Part shown: positions 18,071 to 25,490 of the stretch, one piece after another
Layout: each line of letters begins with the position of its first letter
How positions within the stretch are numbered: the stretch's first letter is position 1
IMG/VR virus record: IMGVR_UViG_3300021963_000047
Location: 53,582-117,581 of that record
Origin: a virus
Length of the DNA: 64,000 nt
Direction: 5' to 3' (one strand)
Translations under genes and position numbers: made by a program
Notes under the pieces: generated by a model
Seen by the model: the letters and a program-made list of their open reading frames with translations, nothing else
What the model was told of the DNA's origin: nothing
Databases searched by the model: none

Positions 18071-18941
18071 TTTTGATTTCTCCGGAGCCTACTATATTTT
18101 GTATGGTATTAAACCAGTCTTTTCCGTAGCTATTTATAAGGATTTCATCAACCCCTAAAGCCTGATGTCTTAATCTTATTTTATTATTTATTATATCAAG
18201 ACTCTTATCCAAATTATTATTAAATTCAATATCTGGGTTATAGACACCAACTACTGCTCCTATGGCATAGTCTCCCCTGCCATATGGCAAGTCTTCATCA
18301 TTTTCTTTCAAATCATTATAAAATGACATGTCATTCTCTAAGCCCAAATAGCTAACTAAAGAAGTAAAGTCTTTTGCATTAAAATCAACTTTATTTCTTT
18401 TCATAAAATCTATCATTAATCCATTTTCAACACATATTCTTTCATACAGTCTTTCATTAGTTTCATACCACGTATATTGTGGAAATTTAATATTCCAGCC
18501 ACCAACAAGGTGCCACCATTTAAAAGCTTCTTCATTACCGTTATAAACAAATATAAACTTGGCTTTTGGAAAATTTTCTTTTAACCAATCTAAATTATAT
18601 GAAAACCAATGTGATTTTACAATCTTAACCCCATCATCAAAATTATCAAAAGCAGAAGATACTTCTGAAATAAAGGTTTCTTTTGTAAGTTTTTTAAGAA
18701 GATGAAAATCTTCTCCTATACCGTTTCCGGGACCAAAATATGCAGAAGAATGCATACCAACTTTTTTAGTCTTGCCGTTAGGAAATGTAGCTACACTACT
18801 ATAAGTCGGAAATTTATCTTTATCACTGGAGTTAATATCTTTATGGTGCGAAAGTATACTAAGAACTTTGCTCCACTTGCTTCCCGGTGCACCGGTAGCA
18901 AATATCAAATCACTGCCATCTGTTATTTTTGCCATATCCAA
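18060..18941 (-). CDS. Sulfotransferase-like protein
   Basis: 293 aa. DLIFATGAPGSKWSKVLSIL is nearly identical to the loop of the copy at 10542. VKIVKSHWFSYNLDWLKENFPKAKFIFVY and EAFKWWHLVGGWNIKFPQYTWYE complete the shared core. Its C-terminal extension includes GVYNPDIEFNN, also seen in the copy at 10542 (GVYNPKKHSN). The pair 10542/18060 is therefore the more recent duplication and 16718 more distant. It overlaps the methyltransferase gene upstream by 19 bp. Acceptor unknown. Confidence 0.6.
   Translation of the reverse strand: MDMAKITDGSDLIFATGAPGSKWSKVLSILSHHKDINSSDKDKFPTYSSVATFPNGKTKKVGMHSSAYFGPGNGIGEDFHLLKKLTKETFISEVSSAFDNFDDGVKIVKSHWFSYNLDWLKENFPKAKFIFVYNGNEEAFKWWHLVGGWNIKFPQYTWYETNERLYERICVENGLMIDFMKRNKVDFNAKDFTSLVSYLGLENDMSFYNDLKENDEDLPYGRGDYAIGAVVGVYNPDIEFNNNLDKSLDIINNKIRLRHQALGVDEILINSYGKDWFNTIQNIVGSGEIKNEN
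18131..18138 (-). promoter_or_regulatory. Internal late promoter (TATAAATA, minus strand)
   Basis: The plus strand reads TATTTATA, so the minus strand carries an exact TATAAATA. It lies inside the 3' part of the sulfotransferase gene, 60 bp upstream of the start of the unknown gene 17444-18070. It would allow late transcription of that gene and the operon's distal part. Because the DNA is AT-rich, chance occurrence is possible. Confidence 0.5.
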
Positions 18942-19522
18942 AACAACCTCATATTTGTTCTATGATTCATTCCTGTCTTTTCAGAAACTCTATCTACCCA
19001 GTCATGATCTATAGAACCATCTTTTTTTAACCTATGAATTATAGTTGGTTGAACTATAAGTTTTAAATCTAAAGTATCAGACCAATATTGTACTAACATC
19101 TCATTCCAACCATAATACATGTCATCACCATGTTCATTCATATTTCCTCTAAACACAGCAATTCCATTTTTCTTTAATACTCTTTTCATTTCTAAAAGTT
19201 GATGTTCAATAGTAATATCATCACCAAAGTTGATACTACCATAACATAAGCATGCATCAACAGTTTCATCATTATATGGAAGATGAGATATGTCAGCTTT
19301 TATATCTGCTCTTCTATTTGCTATATCTATTCCAACTAAATTTTGAATATGATCTTTGTATTGATTATCACCACAACCGAGATCTAATACTAAAGAAGGA
19401 TTAAGTTTGTTAATCCTTTCTATAGTTTCTATACCACACTTTTCAAATTTATTAATATCATGTGGTCGTCTTTTTAAACTCTTATCAAAAGCTTTTATTA
19501 TATTTGTATTATTTTCTGACAT
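18923..19522 (-). CDS. SAM-dependent methyltransferase (class I)
   Basis: 199 aa from the ATG at 19522; a TTG at 19540 would add six residues. LVLDLGCGDNQYKDHI is motif I, with VGIDIANRRADIKADISHLPY giving the acidic motif II and following loop. VDACLCYGSINFGDD and MKRVLKKNGIAVFRGN correspond to motifs IV-VI of Methyltransf_11-like enzymes. It resembles the product of 20298-21002, which has the same DVGCGDN-YKD-I start and a GS(I/L)NFG motif. It overlaps both neighbours. Substrate unknown; a surface glycan is plausible from context. Confidence 0.7.
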   Translation of the reverse strand: MSENNTNIIKAFDKSLKRRPHDINKFEKCGIETIERINKLNPSLVLDLGCGDNQYKDHIQNLVGIDIANRRADIKADISHLPYNDETVDACLCYGSINFGDDITIEHQLLEMKRVLKKNGIAVFRGNMNEHGDDMYYGWNEMLVQYWSDTLDLKLIVQPTIIHRLKKDGSIDHDWVDRVSEKTGMNHRTNMRLFWIWQK

Positions 19523-20301
19523 GTCCTTAAAAAATCCCAAGATTCTGGTGTCATAGCACCAGTAATATTTAATGTAGGTCTAGGTTCATGTCCAAAATTG
19601 CAAGTGCCATGAGGTATATCTCTCCAAGGCCATGTCATACAATCACCACGTTTCCACGTTAAGAATTCATTACCTTGTTTCCAAACTTGACCCTGCTTTT
19701 GATCATCAAGAAATATTATAACTCTCATAAGTTTTCTTTGATCATGATCACATTCTGCAAACTTATTATAATCATCTCTTAGATTACGAAGAAGACCACC
19801 AAAGTTATCTAAATGCCAATAAAACATTTGACCCGGCAATTGAACATCAAACTTTACATTTGGTCCGCCCTTTCTACCACCAGGATGTTTAAATTTAAAT
19901 ACATCAACAATCTTCTGTATCTTTTCTGGAACTTCGAAGTGTCTTGTTCTATTTAAAACAGTATACTGATTTTCACCACCGTCTACATTATAACCCCATT
20001 TCTTGAAGTCATTGTATTCCATGTTATTATTGTTATCTTTGCGAGGATCAGCTCTATAATCAAACGTAGCTGGTTCTGTCTGTGACATGAGTTGTTTAAC
20101 TTCTTCATCCCAATCTCCTGTAAAATTGCAAATTGGAATATGTGTCGGTGGATCACAGTCAGTATCATCTTTATTATCATCAAAATGGTATAAAGAAGTA
20201 GCTTTGCAAAATTCAAATAACCCAGCATAATCTTTATATGATACAGGTTCTTTAGTCTTTAAGTTCTTCCACAGTTCATACGGACTTTTATCAAACTTCA
20301 T
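19498..20301 (-). CDS. 2OG-Fe(II) oxygenase-like (Asp/Asn hydroxylase type) protein
   Basis: 267 aa. GQMFYWHLDNFGG gives H163-x-D165; DIPHGTCNFGHEPRPTLNITG gives H231 and R241. RVIIFLDDQKQGQVWKQGN matches the core of the relative at 8254-9225, and both have an N-terminal GDW(D/S) segment. It is second gene of the minus operon, with ATGA overlap to the methyltransferase upstream and 25-bp overlap downstream. It is probably an iron-dependent hydroxylase; substrate unknown. The relative 10 kb away suggests duplication or repeated acquisition of a cassette. Confidence 0.65.
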   Translation of the reverse strand: MKFDKSPYELWKNLKTKEPVSYKDYAGLFEFCKATSLYHFDDNKDDTDCDPPTHIPICNFTGDWDEEVKQLMSQTEPATFDYRADPRKDNNNNMEYNDFKKWGYNVDGGENQYTVLNRTRHFEVPEKIQKIVDVFKFKHPGGRKGGPNVKFDVQLPGQMFYWHLDNFGGLLRNLRDDYNKFAECDHDQRKLMRVIIFLDDQKQGQVWKQGNEFLTWKRGDCMTWPWRDIPHGTCNFGHEPRPTLNITGAMTPESWDFLRTCQKIIQI

Positions 20302-21002
20302 ATTGAGTTTCTCTGAACAATCATAAAGTATCTTTCATCGCCCTGCTGGTTTTCTTCAAGAGCAAATCTGATAAGCTTAAGATCATTTTCACGCATCAAC
20401 TCATAGATAAATTCTTGTGTCCATGGGAACCAATCAATAAACATAAAACTAGTCTTATCTTTTGGAATAGGTTTGTGGTCAATTCCGGGATTAAATCTAA
20501 AATAGATATATCCACCAATCTTTGTCATGTCTACAATCTTTGCAAACATTTCTCTTATATGTTTTTCATCTGTTCCAAAGTTCAAGCTGCCAAGAGCTAA
20601 TACTTGGTCATATTGTTTCTTTGGTTCAAACTCTTCGAGAGTCTTCTTAATATCAGCCGCAGGATGATAAGGATCTAGACCTTTAAGATTATTAATCTTA
20701 TCCTTATAAAAATTATCTCCACACCCTACGTCTAAAACAGACTTAGGATTCTTAGAGTTTGCAAACTTTATAAGGTATTTGCCAGATTCTGGATAAGAAT
20801 GCTTTGATTTCCACACACCTGAGAAGTATTTTGAGATGTACTTAACATGCATATCATCACAAAAGTCTTTGAGAGTCTCATACTTAGAACTGTCTAAAGA
20901 AAACATAAAGTTTTCATCTATCCATTCTTGTGTAAGAAGCTTCTTAAAGTTCTTATTATTGATCTTAGGAAATTCAGATTTAATAAAATTGAGGATTTTC
21001 AT
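20298..21002 (-). CDS. SAM-dependent methyltransferase (class I)
   Basis: 234 aa. SVLDVGCGDNFYKDKI is motif I and LKGLDPYHPAADIKKTL motif II. YDQVLALGSLNFGTD and VDMTKIGGYIYFRFNPG correspond to later strands. About 70 N-terminal residues precede the catalytic domain. It is first gene of the nine-gene minus-strand operon, with an overlapping late promoter 33 bp upstream (21035-21042). Its paralogue lies at 18923. It probably methylates a glycan or protein in the decoration pathway, by context only. Confidence 0.7.
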   Translation of the reverse strand: MKILNFIKSEFPKINNKNFKKLLTQEWIDENFMFSLDSSKYETLKDFCDDMHVKYISKYFSGVWKSKHSYPESGKYLIKFANSKNPKSVLDVGCGDNFYKDKINNLKGLDPYHPAADIKKTLEEFEPKKQYDQVLALGSLNFGTDEKHIREMFAKIVDMTKIGGYIYFRFNPGIDHKPIPKDKTSFMFIDWFPWTQEFIYELMRENDLKLIRFALEENQQGDERYFMIVQRNSI

Positions 21003-21034
21003 AGTTTCTCCATAATATAATTGTCACTCTGCCT

Positions 21035-21042
21035 TATTTATA
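21035..21042 (-). promoter_or_regulatory. Late promoter for the minus-strand decoration operon
   Basis: The minus strand carries an exact TATAAATA 33 bp upstream of the methyltransferase start at 21002. It shares four bases with the plus-strand octamer at 21039-21046, forming the palindrome TATTTATAAATA. It would make the nine-gene operon late-expressed. Confidence 0.65.
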
Positions 21043-21046
21043 AATA
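21039..21046 (+). promoter_or_regulatory. Late promoter for the gp13-gp17 block
   Basis: An exact TATAAATA ends 25 bp before the gp13 ATG (21072), the spacing expected for a T4 late promoter with a short leader. It overlaps the divergent octamer at 21035-21042. Confidence 0.8.
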
Positions 21047-21071
21047 CTTAAAAGGCCTTTCGGAGTTTAAA

Positions 21072-21812
21072 ATGGCAGTACCAGCATCTAGATCACAATT
21101 TAAAGAATATTGTCTCCGTACTCTTGGCAAGCCTGTGTTGGAAATCAACGTAGACGATGATCAGGTTGAAGATCGTATAGATCAAGCTCTAAGATACTAT
21201 TGGGACTATCACTTTGACGGTTCTGAAAAAATATATTATAAGCACCAAGTTACAGCACAAGATAAAACAAATCAATATATAACACTACCTGAAAATATAA
21301 TTGGTGTAGTTAATATATTTAACATTGGTGATGCTCTAAACACTAACAACATGTTTAACATCAGATATCAAATAGCTCTAAATGATTTATATACACTAAC
21401 ATCTGTCTCTATGGTTCCATATTATATGGCTCTCCAACATATCCAAATGTTGGAGTATCTGTTGGTTGGAAAACAACCATTAAGATATAATAGACATATG
21501 GATAAATTACGTATTGATATGGACTGGAATAAATTAGAAGACAATCACTACTTGATTGTTGAAGCTTATGAAGTCGTTGATCCTGACGTATACACAGATG
21601 CATGGGGAGATCGCTGGTTAGCACAATATGCTACTGCACTCATTAAAAAACAATGGGGTACAAACCTTAAAAAGTTCGAAGGTATGACACTTCCTGGTGG
21701 AATTAAGTTCAATGGTCAAAAGATTTATGATGAAGCAGATGATGAAATCAAAGCTTTAGAAAAAGAAATGATCAGCAGCTATAGTCTGCCAGTAACAGAT
21801 ATGATAGGCTAA
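21072..21812 (+). CDS. 13: Neck protein gp13 (head completion)
   Basis: 246 aa from the ATG at 21072, preceded by CGGAG; an upstream in-frame start at 21021 lies inside the promoter and is rejected. The N terminus AVPASRSQFKEYCLRTLG followed by PVLEINVDDDQVEDRIDQAL is diagnostic of T4-like gp13. In T4, gp13 and gp14 form the neck that closes the filled head and joins it to the tail. It opens the canonical T4 virion gene order and its stop overlaps the gp14 start by one base. Confidence 0.93.
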   Translation: MAVPASRSQFKEYCLRTLGKPVLEINVDDDQVEDRIDQALRYYWDYHFDGSEKIYYKHQVTAQDKTNQYITLPENIIGVVNIFNIGDALNTNNMFNIRYQIALNDLYTLTSVSMVPYYMALQHIQMLEYLLVGKQPLRYNRHMDKLRIDMDWNKLEDNHYLIVEAYEVVDPDVYTDAWGDRWLAQYATALIKKQWGTNLKKFEGMTLPGGIKFNGQKIYDEADDEIKALEKEMISSYSLPVTDMIG

Positions 21813-22537
21813 TGGCTACAAATTTTTATTTTAATAACTTTCAGAATAGTCAAGAACAACTTCTCATTGAGAATCTAATCATTGAGTCCATAAAAATATA
21901 TGGACAAGATATGTTCTATGTACCAAGAGTTATTAAAAACAAAGATGAGATCTACGGTGCGGATGATATCTCAGAATATACTAGAGCATATCCAGTAGAA
22001 TTATACATAAAATCTGTAGATGGATTTACGGGTGATGGCAATTTTATGTCAAAATTTGGTCTAGAAATTAGAGATCAAGTTGTATTTTCTATTGCTCAAA
22101 GAGTATTTAATGAAGAAGTTGGAATGGATACTACACTTGTTAGACCTAATGAAGGTGACTTAATCTATTTCCCTCTTAATAATAAATTATTTAAGATCAT
22201 GTTTGTTAATAAGTTTGAAATGTTTTATCAACTTGGAGCACTACAAACTTGGGAACTTACGTGTGAACTTTTTGAATATTCTAGTGAAAAGTTTGATACC
22301 GGTATACCAGAGATTGATTCTATACAAAAAAATCTTTCATTAAATGTATTTGATTGGGCGCTCTTAAATGAAGCTGGTGAAAGATTAATAGATGAAAATA
22401 GTGATTATATAGTATTAGAAAACTTTACTTTAGAAGATATAGATGATCTTTCTGATAATAGATTCATTCAAAATGAAACTGATGATTTCTTAGACTTTAC
22501 TGAGAAAGATCCATTCTCTGAGAACGGAACATATTAA
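21812..22537 (+). CDS. 14: Neck protein gp14
   Basis: 241 aa. ESIKIYGQDMFYVPR near the N terminus, EIYGADDISEYTRAYPVELYIKS, then DGFTGDGNFMSKFGLEIRDQVVF are hallmark T4 gp14 segments. It works with gp13 in the neck and in head-tail joining. The C-terminal tail is acidic (residues about 205-241). Start and stop each share one base with the neighbours (gp13, gp15), indicating coupled translation. Confidence 0.93.
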   Translation: MATNFYFNNFQNSQEQLLIENLIIESIKIYGQDMFYVPRVIKNKDEIYGADDISEYTRAYPVELYIKSVDGFTGDGNFMSKFGLEIRDQVVFSIAQRVFNEEVGMDTTLVRPNEGDLIYFPLNNKLFKIMFVNKFEMFYQLGALQTWELTCELFEYSSEKFDTGIPEIDSIQKNLSLNVFDWALLNEAGERLIDENSDYIVLENFTLEDIDDLSDNRFIQNETDDFLDFTEKDPFSENGTY

Positions 22538-23376
22538 TGTTTGGGCATACATTTTATTTTAGCACTATAAGAAAATATGTAACTTTATTTGGAACACTGT
22601 TTAATGATATTCATATCACAAGAACAGATTCGACAAATACAACAGTAGCTTTACTAAAAGTTCCTCTGGCTTATGCGCCAAAAGAGAAAGTTTTGGCTAG
22701 AGTCGATGCTGATCCAAATATAGATAGACAGACTGCTATTACTCTTCCTCGCATGTCTTTCGAAATGATAGATATGAAATATGATGCAAATAGAAAATTA
22801 AATACTATTGAAAGAAGAGTTGTAAAAGAACCAAATTCAACTTCAAAATTAAAATATCAATATAATCCTGTTCCGTATAATATCTCTTTTAGACTTTACA
22901 TTTATGTAAAAAATGCAGAAGATGGTACAAAAATAGTAGAACAAATACTTCCGTTCTTTACTCCTGACTGGACAACTACTGTTCAGCTTATCCCAGAAAT
23001 GGGAATTAATATGGATATACCGGTAGTATTAGATAATATAAACATTGAAGATTCATATGAGGGAGACTTTGAGAAAAGAAGAGCTCTTATATGGACACTA
23101 GATTTTACACTTAAAGGATACATTTATGGTCCTATTAAGAAGTCTGGTGTAATTAAATTTGCAAATACAAACTTCTATATCCCATCTGTTCCAGATGGAG
23201 AAATGAGTACAGCTGTAGGTAACACAAATCCATCTGAAAGAGTTACAATAAGACCTGGCCTCACAGCAAATGGTACTCCAACATCAAATGTTGCTGAGTC
23301 AGTCTCTCTAGCAGAGATAGAAGCAGATGATGATTTTGGTTATTGCATCAGCATAGAAACTATTATAACAGAATGA
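22537..23376 (+). CDS. 15: Tail completion / sheath stabiliser gp15
   Basis: 279 aa. MFGHTFYFSTIRKYVTLFGTLFNDI is the characteristic gp15 opening. IDRQTAITLPRMSFEM then YNPVPYNISFRLYIYVKNAEDG and ILPFFTPDWT follow the T4 protein. In T4, gp15 forms the ring at the head-proximal end of the tail that stabilises the sheath and docks to the neck. Position between gp14 and the terminase small subunit confirms it. Confidence 0.92.
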   Translation: MFGHTFYFSTIRKYVTLFGTLFNDIHITRTDSTNTTVALLKVPLAYAPKEKVLARVDADPNIDRQTAITLPRMSFEMIDMKYDANRKLNTIERRVVKEPNSTSKLKYQYNPVPYNISFRLYIYVKNAEDGTKIVEQILPFFTPDWTTTVQLIPEMGINMDIPVVLDNINIEDSYEGDFEKRRALIWTLDFTLKGYIYGPIKKSGVIKFANTNFYIPSVPDGEMSTAVGNTNPSERVTIRPGLTANGTPTSNVAESVSLAEIEADDDFGYCISIETIITE

Positions 23377-23383
23377 GTGAAAA

Positions 23384-23791
23384 ATGTCAACAGCAAATAA
23401 TGATCCAATAGCTAATGCTTTAGGTGTTAGTCCTATGACAAGTGTTGTAAAGCACTTAGAGAAGACCGCAAATGATGATACTGCTAAAGATGACTTTACT
23501 GTAGCACGTGCAAATATACACAATATTATTGAGACTGGTTCAGACGCTCTTGACAAGCTTATGCAGCTTGCTGATCAATCACAATCTGCGCGTGCATATG
23601 AAGTTGTAGCTATCTTAATGAAGAACTTACTAGATGCAAATAAAGATCTTCTAGGTATACAGAAGACTATACGAGAAATTCAAGATATTGAAAAGCCTAC
23701 TAATAACACCACGGTTAATCACAATAATCTATTTGTTGGCTCGACAGCAGAACTTCAGAAAGTAATTCAGGATATGAGAAAGAATGACTGA
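23384..23791 (+). CDS. 16: Terminase small subunit gp16
   Basis: 135 aa. A largely helical protein with DFTVARANIHNIIETGSDALDKLM and QSQSARAYEVVAILMKNLLDANKDLL, typical of T4-like gp16. It would recognise concatemeric DNA and stimulate gp17 during packaging, forming a ring. It overlaps the gp17 start by 8 bp, as in T4 relatives. Identification rests on these segments plus position. Confidence 0.88.
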   Translation: MSTANNDPIANALGVSPMTSVVKHLEKTANDDTAKDDFTVARANIHNIIETGSDALDKLMQLADQSQSARAYEVVAILMKNLLDANKDLLGIQKTIREIQDIEKPTNNTTVNHNNLFVGSTAELQKVIQDMRKND

Positions 23792-25424
23792 AGAAGTTTT
23801 AATTGAAGGTGGTTATAAAGGTAACGTAAATCTTAAAAGGCGTTCTGTTGAGATACAATGGACTCCAGAACTCGTACAAGAATACGTAAAGTGTGCTAAA
23901 GATCCAGTATACTTTATTGAAAAGTATATGAAGATCATCAGTATTAATGAAGGTCTTATAAACTTTAAGCTATATGATTACCAAAAAGAAATGGTAAAAT
24001 CTATGGCTGAAAATAGATATACTGTCATAGCCACAGCTCGTCAGGCTGGTAAGTCAACTACTACTTGTGGATTTATCCTTTGGTATATCATATTTCATGC
24101 AGATAAGACTGTTGCACTTCTTGCTAACAAGGGTGATACTGCTAGAGAAATTCTTGGTCGTATTCAGCTCGCATATCAGCACCTTCCAAAGTGGTTACAA
24201 CAGGGTATTATTGAATGGAATAAAGGTTCATTTGTTCTTGAAAATAATTCGAGAGTAATAGCAGCTGCTACATCTTCTGACGCAATTCGTGGTTATTCTA
24301 TTAACCTTCTATTCATCGACGAAGCGGCGTTCATTGACACATGGGATGAATTCTTTACATCGGTTTATCCTACTATTTCATCTGGTAATGATTCTAAGAT
24401 TGTACTTGTTTCTACTCCAAATGGTCTCAATCATTTCCATAAGATATGGGTTGAAGCAGAACAACAAAAGAATCAATATAAACCTATCAAAGTCATGTGG
24501 TATGATGTTCCGGGCAGAGATGATAAGTGGAGAGAAGACACTATAGCTGCTATGAGTTTCGATACTGAAAAGTTCGAACAGGAATATTGTGTAGAATTTC
24601 TTGGTAGTTCTGGTACACTCATAGCAGGTTGGAAATTAAAAGAACTTGTGTCAAAAATACCAATCTTTGATAAAAATGGTGTTAAACAATATGTAGAACC
24701 CATGCAAGGACATTCGTATGTCATGGTCGTGGACGTTTCTAGAGGCAAAGGCTTAGACTATTCTGCATTTCAAGTGATAGATGTTACCAAGATGCCTTAT
24801 GAACAAGTTTGTACTTTTAGAGATAATATGATAACACCAACAGATTATTGTTCAATTATTCATAGGATTAGTAGATCATATAACAATGCATCAGTTCTTG
24901 TAGAAATCAATGATATTGGTGGTCAAGTATCCGATATGTTATATTATGAATATGATATGGATACTCTTTTATCTTCAGAAAATGATGGTAGAGCTGGTAA
25001 AAGAATTTCTTCAGGCTTTAGCGGTTCTAGTGCTGATAAAGGAATTAGAACAACTAAAACTGTGAAATCTGTTGGCTGTTCAATCATGAAATTATTAATA
25101 GAACAAAATCAACTAATTATTAATGATCATGAAACTATTCATGAACTCTCTGTCTTTTCAAGAAAAGGAAAGTCATATGAAGCAGAATCAGGAAATCATG
25201 ATGACTTGGTTATTGGTCTAGTACTTTTTGCTTGGCTTTCAGATCAACATTATTTTAGAGAAATGACAGATATCAACACTTTGACAAAGATTAGAGACAA
25301 AGATGATGAACAAATAGCAAGTGAATTAACACCTTTTGGATTCTTCAGTGAAGGAGAAGATGAACCAGATCTAGATCTTCCAAAGGGTGAAAATTGGATG
25401 TGGGCTAATGAGAGACTGACATGA
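23784..25424 (+). CDS. 17: Terminase large subunit gp17 (packaging ATPase/nuclease)
   Basis: 546 aa. The ATPase domain has a Walker A variant ATARQAGKST (K90), Walker B LLFIDEAAF (D179, E180) and motif III LVSTPNG. The RNase H-like nuclease domain begins at MVVDVSRGKGLDYSAF (D317) with later acidic residues in VLVEINDIGG and NHDDLVIGL. In T4 it pumps DNA into proheads through the portal and cuts headful ends. Full length for the family; no insertion or intein seen. Confidence 0.96.
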   Translation: MTEEVLIEGGYKGNVNLKRRSVEIQWTPELVQEYVKCAKDPVYFIEKYMKIISINEGLINFKLYDYQKEMVKSMAENRYTVIATARQAGKSTTTCGFILWYIIFHADKTVALLANKGDTAREILGRIQLAYQHLPKWLQQGIIEWNKGSFVLENNSRVIAAATSSDAIRGYSINLLFIDEAAFIDTWDEFFTSVYPTISSGNDSKIVLVSTPNGLNHFHKIWVEAEQQKNQYKPIKVMWYDVPGRDDKWREDTIAAMSFDTEKFEQEYCVEFLGSSGTLIAGWKLKELVSKIPIFDKNGVKQYVEPMQGHSYVMVVDVSRGKGLDYSAFQVIDVTKMPYEQVCTFRDNMITPTDYCSIIHRISRSYNNASVLVEINDIGGQVSDMLYYEYDMDTLLSSENDGRAGKRISSGFSGSSADKGIRTTKTVKSVGCSIMKLLIEQNQLIINDHETIHELSVFSRKGKSYEAESGNHDDLVIGLVLFAWLSDQHYFREMTDINTLTKIRDKDDEQIASELTPFGFFSEGEDEPDLDLPKGENWMWANERLT

Positions 25425-25436
25425 AGAATGCTTTTT

Positions 25437-25444
25437 TATAAATA
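25437..25444 (+). promoter_or_regulatory. Late promoter upstream of gp18
   Basis: An exact TATAAATA, preceded by a T run, ends 46 bp before the gp18 ATG in the only spacer between gp17 and gp18. The leader continues to GGAAGGAGAG, a strong ribosome-binding site. Confidence 0.8.
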
Positions 25445-25490
25445 AATTAAAATATTAGTATTTAATATTCCATTATGGAAGGAGAGAAAA

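Noticed and set aside
21021-21071. Longer gp13 start at 21021
   Set aside because: It would translate across the late promoter octamer at 21039; the ATG at 21072 has the RBS and the family N terminus.
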